From contig JAIWND010000006.1 in the NCBI GenBank assembly GCA_025330725.1, positions 682,001 through 746,000 of the forward strand: DNA of 64,000 bases, given 5' to 3'. This DNA comes from Chlamydoabsidia padenii (Eukaryota; Mucoromycota; Mucoromycetes; Mucorales; Cunninghamellaceae). Of the stretch, positions 48,157 through 58,445 are shown piece by piece. Made by a program: the position numbers and the translations under genes. Under the pieces are notes generated by a model. That model saw only the letters and a program-made list of their open reading frames with translations, had not been told where the DNA came from and did no database searches. Within the stretch, counting starts at the first letter, position 1. Each line of letters opens with the position of its first letter.

Positions 48157-49362
48157 TTAGAGTCCATAAGCATCCTTGGTCAAGAAACTTTTGATAAGAG
48201 CGATGGTTTGACGGTATTGAGATGTTTCGATTGGGATAATAGCCCAACCATGACTAGTACCAATGACACGCACGCAACAAGTGTCTACACCAGCAAAGGT
48301 TAATTTTCGAGCATATTCTTCACCTTCATCTCGGAGCACATCACATTCAGCCGTTAACACCAGAGCAGGAGGAAGGCCTTTAAGTTCTTCTTCGTTCGCC
48401 AATAGAGGAGCAACGCGTACATCGTTGGGAACTTCCGAGCTTCCAATATAAGCCTCCATGAAAAAGATCATGTCCTTGACGGATAAGAGATAATCACCAT
48501 CACCATATGTTTGATAGGATTCGTAGTGATCGCGTCGTTGAGCCGTCACTGGATAGAGTAGCACTTGTCCTTTTACGACATCCCCATGACCACGTTGTTT
48601 TAACAAAACTATATACATATATATATAAAAAAAGAGTGTTGTGTGAGTATGCAGGTCCCCCCCCCAAATCTTGATTAGACCTTACTTGAAATGACAGCCG
48701 AAAGATTTCCGCCGGCAGAGTCACCGGCCACAGCTAGTTTTGTAGGATCCACCTTGATTGAAGCAGCATTTTCATGAACCCAAAGTGTTGAGGAGTAGCA
48801 TTCTTCTACCGCAACAGGGAATCGGACTTCAGGGCTCAGACTGTAATCCACAAAGACAACAGCGACATGAGCTTGGACGGCCAACTAGGAAGAGAAGGGT
48901 TAGTATCATTATAAACTTTTTTTATTTTATGAAGACGAGCACAACTTACGTCCTTGACCAGTTTTTCGTGAGATTTGAAGGAGCCCAAGACCCAACCACC
49001 ACCATGGCTAAGTTTTTGTTTTTTTTTTTGTTTTATAATACATATAAAGAGGGATGGAGTTAGATTACAAGTAATTTGTAAAGTGGATTAACTTACAAAA
49101 AGATAAGACCAGGAAGTGTTTCATTTTCTGAGCCAACAGGACGTACAATGGTTAATGTTACAGAAGAAGTGTTATTCACACCGGCCTGAATCACCTTTTC
49201 TTCAACAATGGTGGGAGGAAGAAGTTCGTCTGGGGCACCACTGGAGTCCATGATAACACGTGTTCGTTGATAGTCTTCATCATGCAAATGGATTCCAGTA
49301 CTCTTAGTAGCTTCAAAGGCAGCTTTGTAGACGGGTTGAGGATAGAGTTTGTCGTTGGTCAT
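48157..49362 (-). CDS. HSL-family alpha/beta hydrolase (esterase)
   Basis: Exons 49362-49097, 49007-48950, 48884-48686 and 48608-48157 encode 324 residues. The oxyanion motif HGGGWVLGS spans the first junction. The nucleophile elbow is GDSAGGNLSAV. The acid lies in LTAECDVLRDEGEEYA and the His in GTSHGWA. These define the hormone-sensitive-lipase-like carboxylesterases. Substrates are probably short acyl esters, but nothing in the sequence tells which. No signal peptide is seen, so it is probably intracellular. All catalytic residues are present. Confidence 0.9.
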
Positions 49363-50181
49363 GGTTTTTTTTAAAAAAAAAAAAAGTGGGAAGAAAGAGG
49401 AAAAACTTTAATTTAGAGCCCTTTTTTTTTTATATTGAGCCGGGAACTATTTCGGCGCTTTAATTCTCATACAAGGGGATACTTTTTTTCCTGCAAGTTC
49501 GTATCACCATTAGGATCCGAATCAGCTTGTTTTCCCATAAAATGTACTCTGTTACAGAAACTTTTAGTAATAGAAGCTCACATTACTCATTCAGTAGAAC
49601 TGGTATGATTATTAATACCTTATGGGGTCCCCTCTCGCTGTTCAGATGCTGCACATGGTGGATGGGTTGTACATTGGTGCTACCCCCTTTTATAAAATGA
49701 AACACTATATGTACCTATCATAAGTCTATCATACCGGCTCGGGTTGATCAAGGCAACCATCTAGTTTGAAAGGGGTCTTTTCTCTCATGATTATCGGGTT
49801 TTAAAAATGTATTCATGCAAGACTCGAGAATTTTATCGTTATCGACTCTTCTATTTGCAAGAAACAGGATTTCAAGTAAAAAGGTCATGATGACTAGACA
49901 AGTTACCTTTGTTTTCTTTACATAAAACATTCGTCATCAGTGATGGGTATCATAAGAGGGTCAAAGGTTTTCATAATTCCGTATGGGGGATCAGACAATA
50001 TGTGTTAAAAGTAACATCCTATTTATCAAGACATATCTAAATAAAAAGAGGGTAAAAACAACATTATGATTTTATTCAAAAGATAAAGACAACAATAAGG
50101 GAGGGGATTACTAAATACTATACAATGCAAGATGGAAGATACTAACTAGGGTAATGAAGATAAGGTGGGGAGAAAGAGAAG
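49363..50181. other. Intergenic region between esterase promoter and COQ7 3' end
   Basis: AT-rich with GCCGGGAAC at about 49439 and several short frames of no protein-like quality. T-rich DNA near 50060-50080 on the minus strand fits the COQ7 terminator. Confidence 0.4.
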
Positions 50182-50899
50182 CTAGACCCGTTCGGCAATC
50201 CAAATAGCACCTTTACAGCCTTGTTTGATCACCGCCGAAAGAGCAGTATGGAATGGGGCTCTTTGAGCATCGTTCGCCACAGCAATATCATGATGTTCCA
50301 ATTCTTCGTCCCGACAAGTGGCAATAGTCTACAATAAATAAAAAGATTAGGTTAGGTTAGGTTAGGTCATCATAATAAGACTATATACAACTTACTTCTG
50401 AGAGATAAGTCAATTGTTCATTATGAGGTTTGAAGCCATAGAGTTCACGTAGTTGATCATTATAGTGGTTCCCAATCACAGTTTCGACAGCTTCAGTACA
50501 GGCCATGGCGGCTTCCTTCCCCAACAAGGCAGTTCCAGCACCTACAGCAAAACCAGCGATTTCCCAGACAGGTCGCAAGAGACTGGGTCGTACACGATGT
50601 TCACCCACCAACCCATTAAATAGTTCCAAGTGTTTCTTTTCTTGATCCCACATTTCTTGAAGCAAAGGTCGCAAGTGTTTGTCACCTCCTAGTACTGCCA
50701 TTTGACCCTTGTAAATATAATACGCACCTACTTCACCTGATTGATCCACACGAATCATGGGTGCTAACTTTTCCTTTTCTTCCGTCGTCAAAGGTCGAGT
50801 GGAGACTGGTGGTTGTGAGTTGTTGTTGTTGGTTTGATAAGTAGTGGAGAAGCATCGAGAAATAGGACGTTTGAGTTGAAGGGTACGTGTTCGCAACAT
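50182..50899 (-). CDS. COQ7: COQ7, 5-demethoxyubiquinone hydroxylase
   Basis: Exons 50899-50396 and 50328-50182 encode 216 residues. A basic presequence ([20 protein letters not shown]) targets mitochondria. The di-iron ligands are in [12 protein letters not shown] (Glu), [10 protein letters not shown] (Glu, His), [14 protein letters not shown] (Glu) and [12 protein letters not shown] (Glu, His), with family repeats visible. Coq7 makes the penultimate step of ubiquinone synthesis. Length is normal. The intron carries four GTTAG repeats. It is divergent from CFAP20, 141 nt between start codons. Confidence 0.96.
50346..50367 (+). repeat. TTAGG-like pentamer repeat in the COQ7 intron
   Basis: About four TTAGG units in a row. 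Confidence 0.7.
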
Positions 50900-50969
50900 G
50901 GTGAGATGTAGAAAAAGAGAAAATAAAAATAAAAATAGGAACTTTTATATTGCAGACATGGGCCCAAGG

Positions 50970-50980
50970 CGGAATTTAAA
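50970..50980 (+). promoter_or_regulatory. Promoter motif variant CGGAATTTAAA between COQ7 and CFAP20
   Basis: One mismatch to CGGGATTTAAA, preceded by GG; 61 nt before the CFAP20 ATG and 71 nt from the COQ7 ATG. Confidence 0.45.
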
Positions 50981-51040
50981 AAAATACCACAAAAAAGAAG
51001 AGTGTTCAATTTTGTGGTCTGCTCTTTTATTCATCCCTTC

Positions 51041-51876
51041 ATGTTTAGAAATACATTCCAGGTACACCATGACTTTGTATATTCATATTACTGATCGTTT
51101 GACTTACTTGGTTTTGGCTTCTAGGCGGGCTTCCTCTCCATCTTGTATAGCATAGGGTAATGTATACTCAACGCACAACACGCTCACTGATCTGACTTAT
51201 TTCCAACTCACTCTAGAAACGAACCTTTGCAACTATGGACAGTACACACAGAAAATGGGACGAATCGAACAAGACCAACCAGTACCGAAGCCACTGACAA
51301 AGATGACAATACCAACCTAGTCTCCAAAGTAGAATGTGTACAAGACTCAATGATTAGCTCTAGGGTGATCGAACTCTACTCTAACAATATTGCAACAACC
51401 TACATTACTTGTCCACCTTTATCCTCTCGAGGCACAACTAGTCTAGGGATTAAATTACCGTACCTGATCTTCTTGGTGAAAAACATGGATCTCTATGTAT
51501 CATTCGAAGTACAGGTGCTGGATGACCAACAACAAACCCGACGATTTAGATGCTCAAACTATCAACTGGAGACCCGAGTCAAACCAAACATTACGACCAT
51601 GCCTCTTCGATTGGAATCCGGTTGGAATCAAATGGTATTTGACCTGGCTGATCTTGTCAAACGTGCCTATGCCACCACTTATGTAGAAACTTGCCGGGTC
51701 ACCATACACGCCAATTGTCGTCTACGAAGGATCTATTTTGCCGATCGGTTGTGTGCTGAAGATGATCTTCCCCCTGAATTCAAACTCTTCCTGCCTGTAA
51801 GTAGTATTGGTATATTAAATAATTGAAAACTTACATTGATTTTATATTGATAACGTAGGTCGACAAGAATAACTGA
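51041..51876 (+). CDS. CFAP20: CFAP20/BUG22 homologue
   Basis: Four exons (51041-51061, 51125-51156, 51217-51796, 51859-51876) give 216 residues. The two short first exons restore MFRNTFQAGFLSILYSIG, the conserved N terminus. ATTYITCP, LGIKLPYLIFLVKN, the long block TMPLRLESGWNQMVFDL, and IHANCRLRRIYFADRLCAED with PPEFKLFLPV are near identical to animal CFAP20. An insert (about residues 27-50, NGTNRTRPTSTEATDKDD) is specific. In flagellated cells CFAP20 is an inner-junction protein of the axoneme; in animals it also has nuclear roles. Its job in a fungus without flagella is unknown. Confidence 0.95.
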
Positions 51877-52055
51877 TACATGGATTAGACATACACTTCA
51901 CCTATTATATATTCCCTGTAGTTATAGTCCCTCCCTTTCTCTTCACTCCAACTTTGTATTTTACATTATGTAGATAATTTGACTATATTATTAATAAAAC
52001 TGAATACTGGTTGGTACTCTCTTATTGTGGTAGTATTATACAAATTGAGTGGTGT

Positions 52056-52066
52056 CGGGATTTGAA
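52056..52066 (+). promoter_or_regulatory. Exact promoter motif CGGGATTTGAA, distal copy before TAF12
   Basis: 275 nt upstream of the TAF12 ATG; the proximal copy at 52249 has the usual spacing. Confidence 0.5.
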
Positions 52067-52248
52067 CGCCTCTGGGGATCCTTCAACTTTTGGCTTCAGA
52101 CTCCGAATTCATGCCTGTTCTCGTTTTGACAAAAGTAAAGATACTTCTAACAACTCGATGTATATAAATTTTTGAATGAATCAGCAAACAGTGTATCAAA
52201 TTACTGGGATTGTATACAAGGCAATGCATGAAAAGAGAATTAGCATAT

Positions 52249-52259
52249 CGGGATTTAAA
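52249..52259 (+). promoter_or_regulatory. Exact promoter motif CGGGATTTAAA before TAF12
   Basis: 82 nt upstream of the ATG at 52341. Confidence 0.6.
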
Positions 52260-52340
52260 ATGTAATTTGAGCAGCCACATCATTTTTTAAAAAAAAAGAA
52301 TTTCATCCCATGCCGCACTTTGTTCTCTCTTTAAACCACC

Positions 52341-52809
52341 ATGGCCAATACACCTGCAGCTACAGCTGCACTTCTTCAACAAATGCCTGCCTTTATCCAA
52401 CAATATCGACAAAACATTGAAGGGCTAAACAATAGTATTTTACAGCTTCGACAACGTGCGGAACGGACAGACATCAGTAACGAAGAACGGGAACACATTC
52501 GTGTTCAAGAGCACGACCTACACCAGAAATTATTGAATTACCAATCGCTCCTGAACAACATCATCCCTCAACAGTTTCAGCAACAGCAACAAGCGGCTGC
52601 ACTCTTAAGAAGACAGCAGCAAATTCAGCAACAACAATTACAACAGCAACAGCAACAGCAACAGCAACAACAGATGGACAATACAGGCTCTTCAACTCCA
52701 GGATCACCAGCTCATTTTCCTTCAGGAAACTCTGCTCCTAATCCTGCCTTCTCTCCTGCTCAATTAAGTAAGTAAACCGTATATTATCTTATTGCCTGTT
52801 AACTTTTGT

Positions 52810-52852
<43 letters not shown>

Positions 52853-53595
52853 GAAATGCTGCGTTGGCAGCTGCAGCTGCGAATGCCTCACCACGAAACA
52901 ACAACATTACCATGTCCTCTCCTCGGCCTCTCATGGTAGCAGCTACAACACCCACGACAAATCAAAATACTATGCAGACACACACCAATATACCAGTAGC
53001 ACAAAACCAGCAACAACACGCATCACCTAATATGTTCGCCTTTTCCGCAGGACAAACAGCAGCTATGACACCAACTCATATGAATCATTTGATGCCCACC
53101 ACGTCAACTCCTTCTAACACCATGGCCAATTCTTCTCCCATGTCCAAAGCTCCTGTCCTAACTTCACAATCACAACCACAACTAGGAAACTCATTCAATA
53201 TGGGGACTGGTATGCAACAGCAAAATCAACAGCAGCAACCATCACAAATGTCTGGACCTCCTAATGCGACTACTTTGGCAGCGGCAGCGGCAGCGGTAGC
53301 TACTGCAGGCATGAACTCGAATAACAACATGTCCACCCCAGTATCACACTCAGGCAGCAATGTATCTACACCAGTCAGTACATCCACTTTGACAGCAAAC
53401 ACAGTCAAACAACAAAAGAAGGCAGCGCAACAAGCAGCACAGCAGGCAGCACAACAGGCTCAAGGATCCAGTAATTCGAACGACATACTTGATTCTGATG
53501 GTGTGCCTCGGGTCTTGGCGAAGCGAAAAATTCAAGAATTGGTAGGACAAATTGATCCAGCTGAACGTTTAGAACCTGAAGTGGAGGATGTAAGT

Positions 53596-53642
<47 letters not shown>

Positions 53643-54035
53643 AGGGGTATGTGTGTATACGACAAGCTTGGAACTAATGTTGTTTGTTCTGTTTTATAGA
53701 TCTTATTGGAGGTGGCAGATGAATTTATTGAATCAGTTACAACCTTCGCATGCCGACTAGCGAAACACCGAAAGTCGGATACTCTAGAAGTGAAAGACTT
53801 GCAACTTCATTTGGGTAAGACACATAGAATTCACTAATATCATCCTCCCTTTGTTTTATACTGATCAACCTGTGTTTAACTGATAGAACGAAACTGGAAT
53901 ATTCGAATCCCTGGGTTTGCCTCTGACGATATTCGATCTCTACGAAAACCTACCGTGCCATCTACTTACCAAGCCAAGATCCAAGCCGTCAATCATGCAA
54001 AACTCCAAAACTCTACAAGGAAGGATCATCAATAG
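52341..54035 (+). CDS. TAF12: TFIID/SAGA subunit TAF12
   Basis: Exons 52341-52767, 52853-53589, 53700-53814 and 53887-54035 encode 475 residues. The C-terminal histone fold reads [38 protein letters not shown] and [18 protein letters not shown], which is TAF12. The N-terminal part is Gln-rich with Ala and Asn runs, like yeast Taf12. It pairs with TAF4 or Ada1 in TFIID and SAGA. Introns 1 and 2 have 40- and 38-base T tracts on the coding strand. AATAAA is at 54117. Confidence 0.95.
52811..52850 (+). repeat. 40-base T tract in TAF12 intron 1
   Basis: Directly followed by AG and the exon, so it forms the whole polypyrimidine tract. Confidence 0.85.
53598..53635 (+). repeat. 38-base T tract in TAF12 intron 2
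   Basis: Begins 8 nt after the GTAAGT donor. Confidence 0.85.
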
Positions 54036-54185
54036 TATATATACATATATAAATATAGTTTTATTATTATTTATAGCTCTGTTATGTTTTTACTATTACT
54101 TATTCCAGCTTTATTAATAAAATATATCATCAATCTCACATAACAATAATATACTTGACCATTATGAACTTTTGTGCTGTGGAGT

Positions 54186-54196
54186 TTCAAGTTCCG
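54186..54196 (-). promoter_or_regulatory. Promoter motif variant CGGAACTTGAA before the transcription-factor gene
   Basis: Two mismatches to CGGGATTTGAA, with GG before it on its strand; 101 nt before the ATG at 54297. Confidence 0.3.
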
Positions 54197-54296
54197 CCAT
54201 TCGAATTAATTTTCCCCACACAACTTCATTCATTCCTTTTTTTTTTTTTTTTTTGTCTCTCTTTTACTTTCTCATCACTGTTAAACCGTTGTGCCC

Positions 54297-56405
54297 ATGG
54301 AACTTGTGCTTGGAAGCTTCAATGGTGTAACGATACAAGGAAAACGACCTCGGCGACCAAAGGTGCGGAATGGTTTAAAGGGAAGGGCGCCCTCTTTGCA
54401 ACTGAAACTTACCAAATCACAATCACAACGACATGCTTCTAGGCAAAGGGACACTTCAACTACAAATGTCAATGACACACCGCCACCTTTCTCCTCAAAC
54501 AGCATTATCGACCTAGATGAGTTGATGATCGACAACTTGTTGCAACAACTAGGCAACCATAACAGTTGCAACCCTCGATGGACTATAGAACAATATGACG
54601 ATCAGCAATATCGAATCAATGTACACAGTATGCAGGATATTATAAATTTCCTTCATTCTCTTGGCCGACTCTCTTTGCATTCGTCAATACAATCTCAAAT
54701 GATGAATCTCAAGTACATGTCCTTTGACGACAATACCCATGGCAACGATTTTTTGGCGGTTGGTAAACATGAACAACAATGTCTTCAAAAATGGGAACCT
54801 ATGAATCTACCTTATATTCACTTTCATAGCGAATTATATGCCCAGTCAATTTTTATGGACAATCAAGAATGGCCTCGGTTTGTCTCTATCCTTCCCGTCT
54901 TGTTGGACGACTGTGTACATACTTTTATCACCTGCATGAATCACTATTTCCCAGTACGTCCTAAACGTCTTTTGGTGCAATGGTACTCTTCTTTGGCTGA
55001 TCCATCGAGTGATCCACTGGTACTCTCGATTGCTTCATTCTGGGTACGACATGTCTTTATCCATCATCCTATGGCTCAACTCAAGCATATCTTTGATCCG
55101 ACTATTCTCGACACTGTGCAATCCAAACTGGCAAGAATGGCCCGTGAAGCTCTGGCGGAATGTTTTGATGAACCTCATGTCTACTCTATTTACTCTCTGT
55201 GTCTTTGCAATATGACAACAGCATTACCATTAGAACAAAAGGCGACTAATCATATGCTGGCGGTACGAATGGCGGCAGCCTTGGGAATCAGGCCTCTCAC
55301 GGTGAATGACTCTATTACGGGTGTGGAAAATGATCGGGCTGAATTGGACTCTCGTTTGTGGTGGTACCTGTTTCAGATTGATCATTTTTTAACAGAATCA
55401 GGCACCATCTCTTGCTCCATGTTGGATCCCCCCTCTGACGACTATGAAGCACTCTCGAAACTACGACTACCGACAATATGCACCTTGGATGAAATGGATG
55501 AAGCGGCTGGTGTCCATGTTTGGAGCAATGTTTTAAAGATATGGATGATACGGCGGCGTATTACCACAACGATCGAAACGGTGGATCCTCACGATGAAAA
55601 GCGGCTTACAAGTATTTACGACAGTGCCTTGCAAGAAATCGACGAATGGTCTAAACAACTTCCTCCCATGTTGCAACCTGATGTGGCTTTGGATTCTCAA
55701 CATTTTGCCAATTTGGCCGAAGCATGTTTGACGGTCAGCATGGAAAAATGCACTGATATAGCTTTGATCTCTCTACGACTATTACCTCGTGACGGGCGGG
55801 TCCTGACACAACTACAACGACGGGCGGTACTGACGATGATCGATAACTCTATTGAATTGATTACTACTCGACAGTCGGTGATGGCGTTTACTAAATGTCA
55901 AACATGGCCTGGGGACCTGAAACGATCGGTTGAAATGCTCATGTCTTGCCTCAAATACGGTGATCCGGTGGTGGCTTCTCGATCTCGGATTGGTTTGATG
56001 CGTGCCGCTCGAATGCTTCGATCTATGGCAGAAGTCCGTTGGCATGATCATATTTGCACAGCAATGTTGGCAAAGATTGAACAGATTCTCTCGGTGGCGG
56101 ATGAACAACACAACGGCACTTGCATAGATTTGGTAGGATTGGATACGGGTAATAACAAGACGATCACGGGTAACGAAGACGACAAGGAATCATCAACTAG
56201 GCCTCAACAAGGAAATCAACAATCACGATTTATACCAGTCACTGGTCATGAAAAGTACAGCATCAAGATCGCCAATAACTTGTATGAAGGTATCATGATG
56301 TTGAATCGGGATATGCAGCCAAGGGCACAATATTACAACCCAAACATCACCACTCCACACGACACATTTGATGATTTGATTGTCTTCGAAAATGTCCAAC
56401 GATAA
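54297..56405 (+). CDS. Fungal transcription-factor-domain protein without zinc cluster
   Basis: A single exon of 702 residues, unusual beside its intron-rich neighbours. The middle has the fungal specific (Gal4-type) middle-homology region: LVLSIASFWVRHVFIHHP, HVYSIYSLCLCNMTTALP, MLAVRMAAALGIRPLTV, ELDSRLWWYLFQIDHFLTES. The N terminus is basic (KRPRRPKVRNGLKGR) but has no Cys6 zinc cluster. Such proteins may be regulators that have lost the DNA-binding domain, or use the basic segment. The target is unknown. The ATG at 54297 is the first in frame; a Cys6 exon further upstream was looked for and not seen. AATAAA is at 56562. Confidence 0.82.
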   Translation: MELVLGSFNGVTIQGKRPRRPKVRNGLKGRAPSLQLKLTKSQSQRHASRQRDTSTTNVNDTPPPFSSNSIIDLDELMIDNLLQQLGNHNSCNPRWTIEQYDDQQYRINVHSMQDIINFLHSLGRLSLHSSIQSQMMNLKYMSFDDNTHGNDFLAVGKHEQQCLQKWEPMNLPYIHFHSELYAQSIFMDNQEWPRFVSILPVLLDDCVHTFITCMNHYFPVRPKRLLVQWYSSLADPSSDPLVLSIASFWVRHVFIHHPMAQLKHIFDPTILDTVQSKLARMAREALAECFDEPHVYSIYSLCLCNMTTALPLEQKATNHMLAVRMAAALGIRPLTVNDSITGVENDRAELDSRLWWYLFQIDHFLTESGTISCSMLDPPSDDYEALSKLRLPTICTLDEMDEAAGVHVWSNVLKIWMIRRRITTTIETVDPHDEKRLTSIYDSALQEIDEWSKQLPPMLQPDVALDSQHFANLAEACLTVSMEKCTDIALISLRLLPRDGRVLTQLQRRAVLTMIDNSIELITTRQSVMAFTKCQTWPGDLKRSVEMLMSCLKYGDPVVASRSRIGLMRAARMLRSMAEVRWHDHICTAMLAKIEQILSVADEQHNGTCIDLVGLDTGNNKTITGNEDDKESSTRPQQGNQQSRFIPVTGHEKYSIKIANNLYEGIMMLNRDMQPRAQYYNPNITTPHDTFDDLIVFENVQR

Positions 56406-56933
56406 TGCGACCGACTAGGATTTGATTTGTGTTTTATTTGTAGTTACAGTTAATTTGTTTTTAACCATACTTTTGTCGTTACTTAGTATAGTCTGTGTAT
56501 AGTCTTTGTTTACCCCCTCTCTTTTATCCATTTTATATATTCCAATTTTTAAACTTTTTATAATAAACTAATACTGTAAACCATTATTGAATTGACCACA
56601 TGATTATTAAAACCTGGGGTAACAATCAGGTGTTTGTGCATGAACATAGAGGGTGTTGAAATTAAAGATGATGAAAACAGACGGTAAGTCTGGGTGGGGG
56701 AACTCGGGGTTTTTTATAATTGTCCAATTTCTCCATTTGAATGAAACCTTCCAAAAGTGATCGATAAACACTAATCGGACACCTGAGTTTTCTATTCACC
56801 AAATGGAGTCGTTGCATGGCGTTTGGCTGTCGGGATTTGAATATTTCGTTTTTAAAATAGAATAGGGGTGGGAACCTTTTTCTTCTCCTCTTCTCTCTCT
56901 CTCTCTCTTTTCCACTCTATACACAAACCTATA
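56406..56933. other. Intergenic, transcription-factor gene 3' end to dehydrogenase promoter
   Basis: AATAAA at 56562, then AT-rich DNA and an exact motif at 56831. No gene seen. Confidence 0.5.
56831..56841 (+). promoter_or_regulatory. Exact promoter motif CGGGATTTGAA before the dehydrogenase gene
   Basis: 93 nt upstream of the ATG at 56934. Confidence 0.6.
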
Positions 56934-58026
56934 ATGACTCTGCTTGAAATGAATGTTGCCCGTTGGGAAAAAGAAGGTGCTATTACTGTCACGTCTTGCC
57001 CCATTCCTACTTTAAAATCAGGTGAATTGTTGATCAAGGTAGCTGCGTCTGGACTTTGTGGTAAGCAGAAAAGAATGAACGCAGCTTTAAATGAAAAAGT
57101 GTTGACTTTGCCTTTTTGCCATTTTAATAGGAACTGATATGCATATATGTCATGGCGAAACACCTCATGCGTCAAGGAATGTAGTTATTGGACACGAATT
57201 CTCTGGTCATGTTGAAGCGATCCATCAAGACTGTGTGACCAATGTCAAGGTAGGCGATTTGGTGGCAATCGATCCCAACATGCCTTGCAATTCATGTACA
57301 TTTTGTCGAAACCGTAAATATCATCTCTGCTTCAACTTATCCTGTATCGGTGTGACCATCCACGGGGGTATGGCTCACTACGTCGCTGTGCCTGCTCGTG
57401 CCGCTGTGCCTGTACCTTCCAACGTGTCTCCTGTGGTTGCTTCACTCGCTGAACCATTGTCTTGTGTGGTTCATGCTGTCGATCTGGGCGAAATCAAGTC
57501 GGGTGATCGAGTATTGGTGATTGGGGCGGGTCCAATTGGGTTGATGACGATGGCTTTGGCTTCTACTGGGGGAGCTCGAGTGACGGTGATCGAACCGAAT
57601 GAAATGCGACGAGCCAATGCTGTGAATATCTTTGGTGCTAGTGAAGCCTATGCGCCGGGTGAATTGAAACCGGGTGATCTTCTTCGTGGTGATGGGTTTG
57701 ATGTGGTATTTGAATGTGTGGGGCGTGCGCAGACAATGACGGATGCTTTGACGTTTGCAAAGGCGGGAGCTACTGTGGTCTGGGTCGGGGTGGCCAAAAC
57801 CGATGCCACTGTCACTGTATTTCCCTTTGATGTCTATCGTCGGGAACTCACTATTCGATCGACTTACACTAATCCTTATGGTATGGAACGCGCTGTCAAC
57901 ATTCTCGCTGATGGTAAAATCAAATGGAGCCAACTGATTTCTCACAAATTTACTCTGGATCAATTCGACCAAGCATGGGATGTCTTCAAGGATGGACTGG
58001 GTATGAAGGTTTGTATTACACCATAA
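56934..58026 (+). CDS. Zinc-dependent polyol/alcohol dehydrogenase (MDR family)
   Basis: Exons 56934-57060 and 57131-58026 encode 340 residues. The catalytic Cys is in SGLCGTDMHI and the His-Glu in IGHEFSGHV. The structural zinc site reads PCNSCTFCRNRKYHLC. The Rossmann motif is VLVIGAGPIGLMTMALA with acidic VIEPNEMRRANA, which favours NAD. It looks like the sorbitol/arabinitol/xylitol dehydrogenase group of medium-chain enzymes, acting in the cytosol. Exact polyol cannot be told. AATAAA is at 58165. Confidence 0.9.
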
Positions 58027-58111
58027 AGGATGCCATTTCTTTTTTGTATCTGTATTCTTCCTCTCTTTTATTTGTATATACATAGTTGGTTTATTTGTTG
58101 TTGTTGTTGGC

Positions 58112-58142
<31 letters not shown>

Positions 58143-58445
58143 CAATCTACCCTTTCATAACTTTAATAAATAATCGCTCACAAATGTGGCATTTGAAATA
58201 CAACTTTCCAACCTATTTTGTTACACATAGAATCCAACTCGACTAGTCGGCGGGATATGAAATTGGTTTTATGATAATTTGCTTCTTTTTTTTTTGTTTT
58301 TCAAAACTTGTTTCTTTCTCCTTCTTTACTGCTTTAAACATTTATTATATATCTTCTTATTCTTCCTTCTTATTCTTCCTTCTGTTTTTACTGATTACAG
58401 GATATATCAAAAGCAGCCATTATATCCAAATAAACAACACTACCC
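58027..58445. other. Intergenic, dehydrogenase 3' end to F-box gene promoter
   Basis: Contains a T tract near 58112-58138, AATAAA at 58165 and a motif variant at 58251. The stretch 58270-58410 is T/C-rich and ends in TTACAG at 58401, so it may be a 5' UTR intron. Confidence 0.5.
58251..58261 (+). promoter_or_regulatory. Promoter motif variant CGGGATATGAA before the F-box gene
   Basis: One mismatch, preceded by GG. It is 185 nt from the ATG, but only about 60 nt if a 5' UTR intron ends at 58401. Confidence 0.45.

Larger units (their letters stand above)
51877..52340. other. Intergenic, CFAP20 3' end to TAF12 promoter
   Basis: AATAAA at 51993 closes the CFAP20 gene. Two exact motif copies follow at 52056 and 52249. 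No gene in between. Confidence 0.5.

Noticed and set aside
49748..49930. Minus-strand frame of 60 codons in the esterase-COQ7 gap
   Set aside because: No start context, splice partner, motif copy or recognisable pattern.
57442..58083. Long minus-strand frame of 213 codons
   Set aside because: Antisense to the dehydrogenase, which has all family motifs; the antisense peptide has no protein-like pattern.
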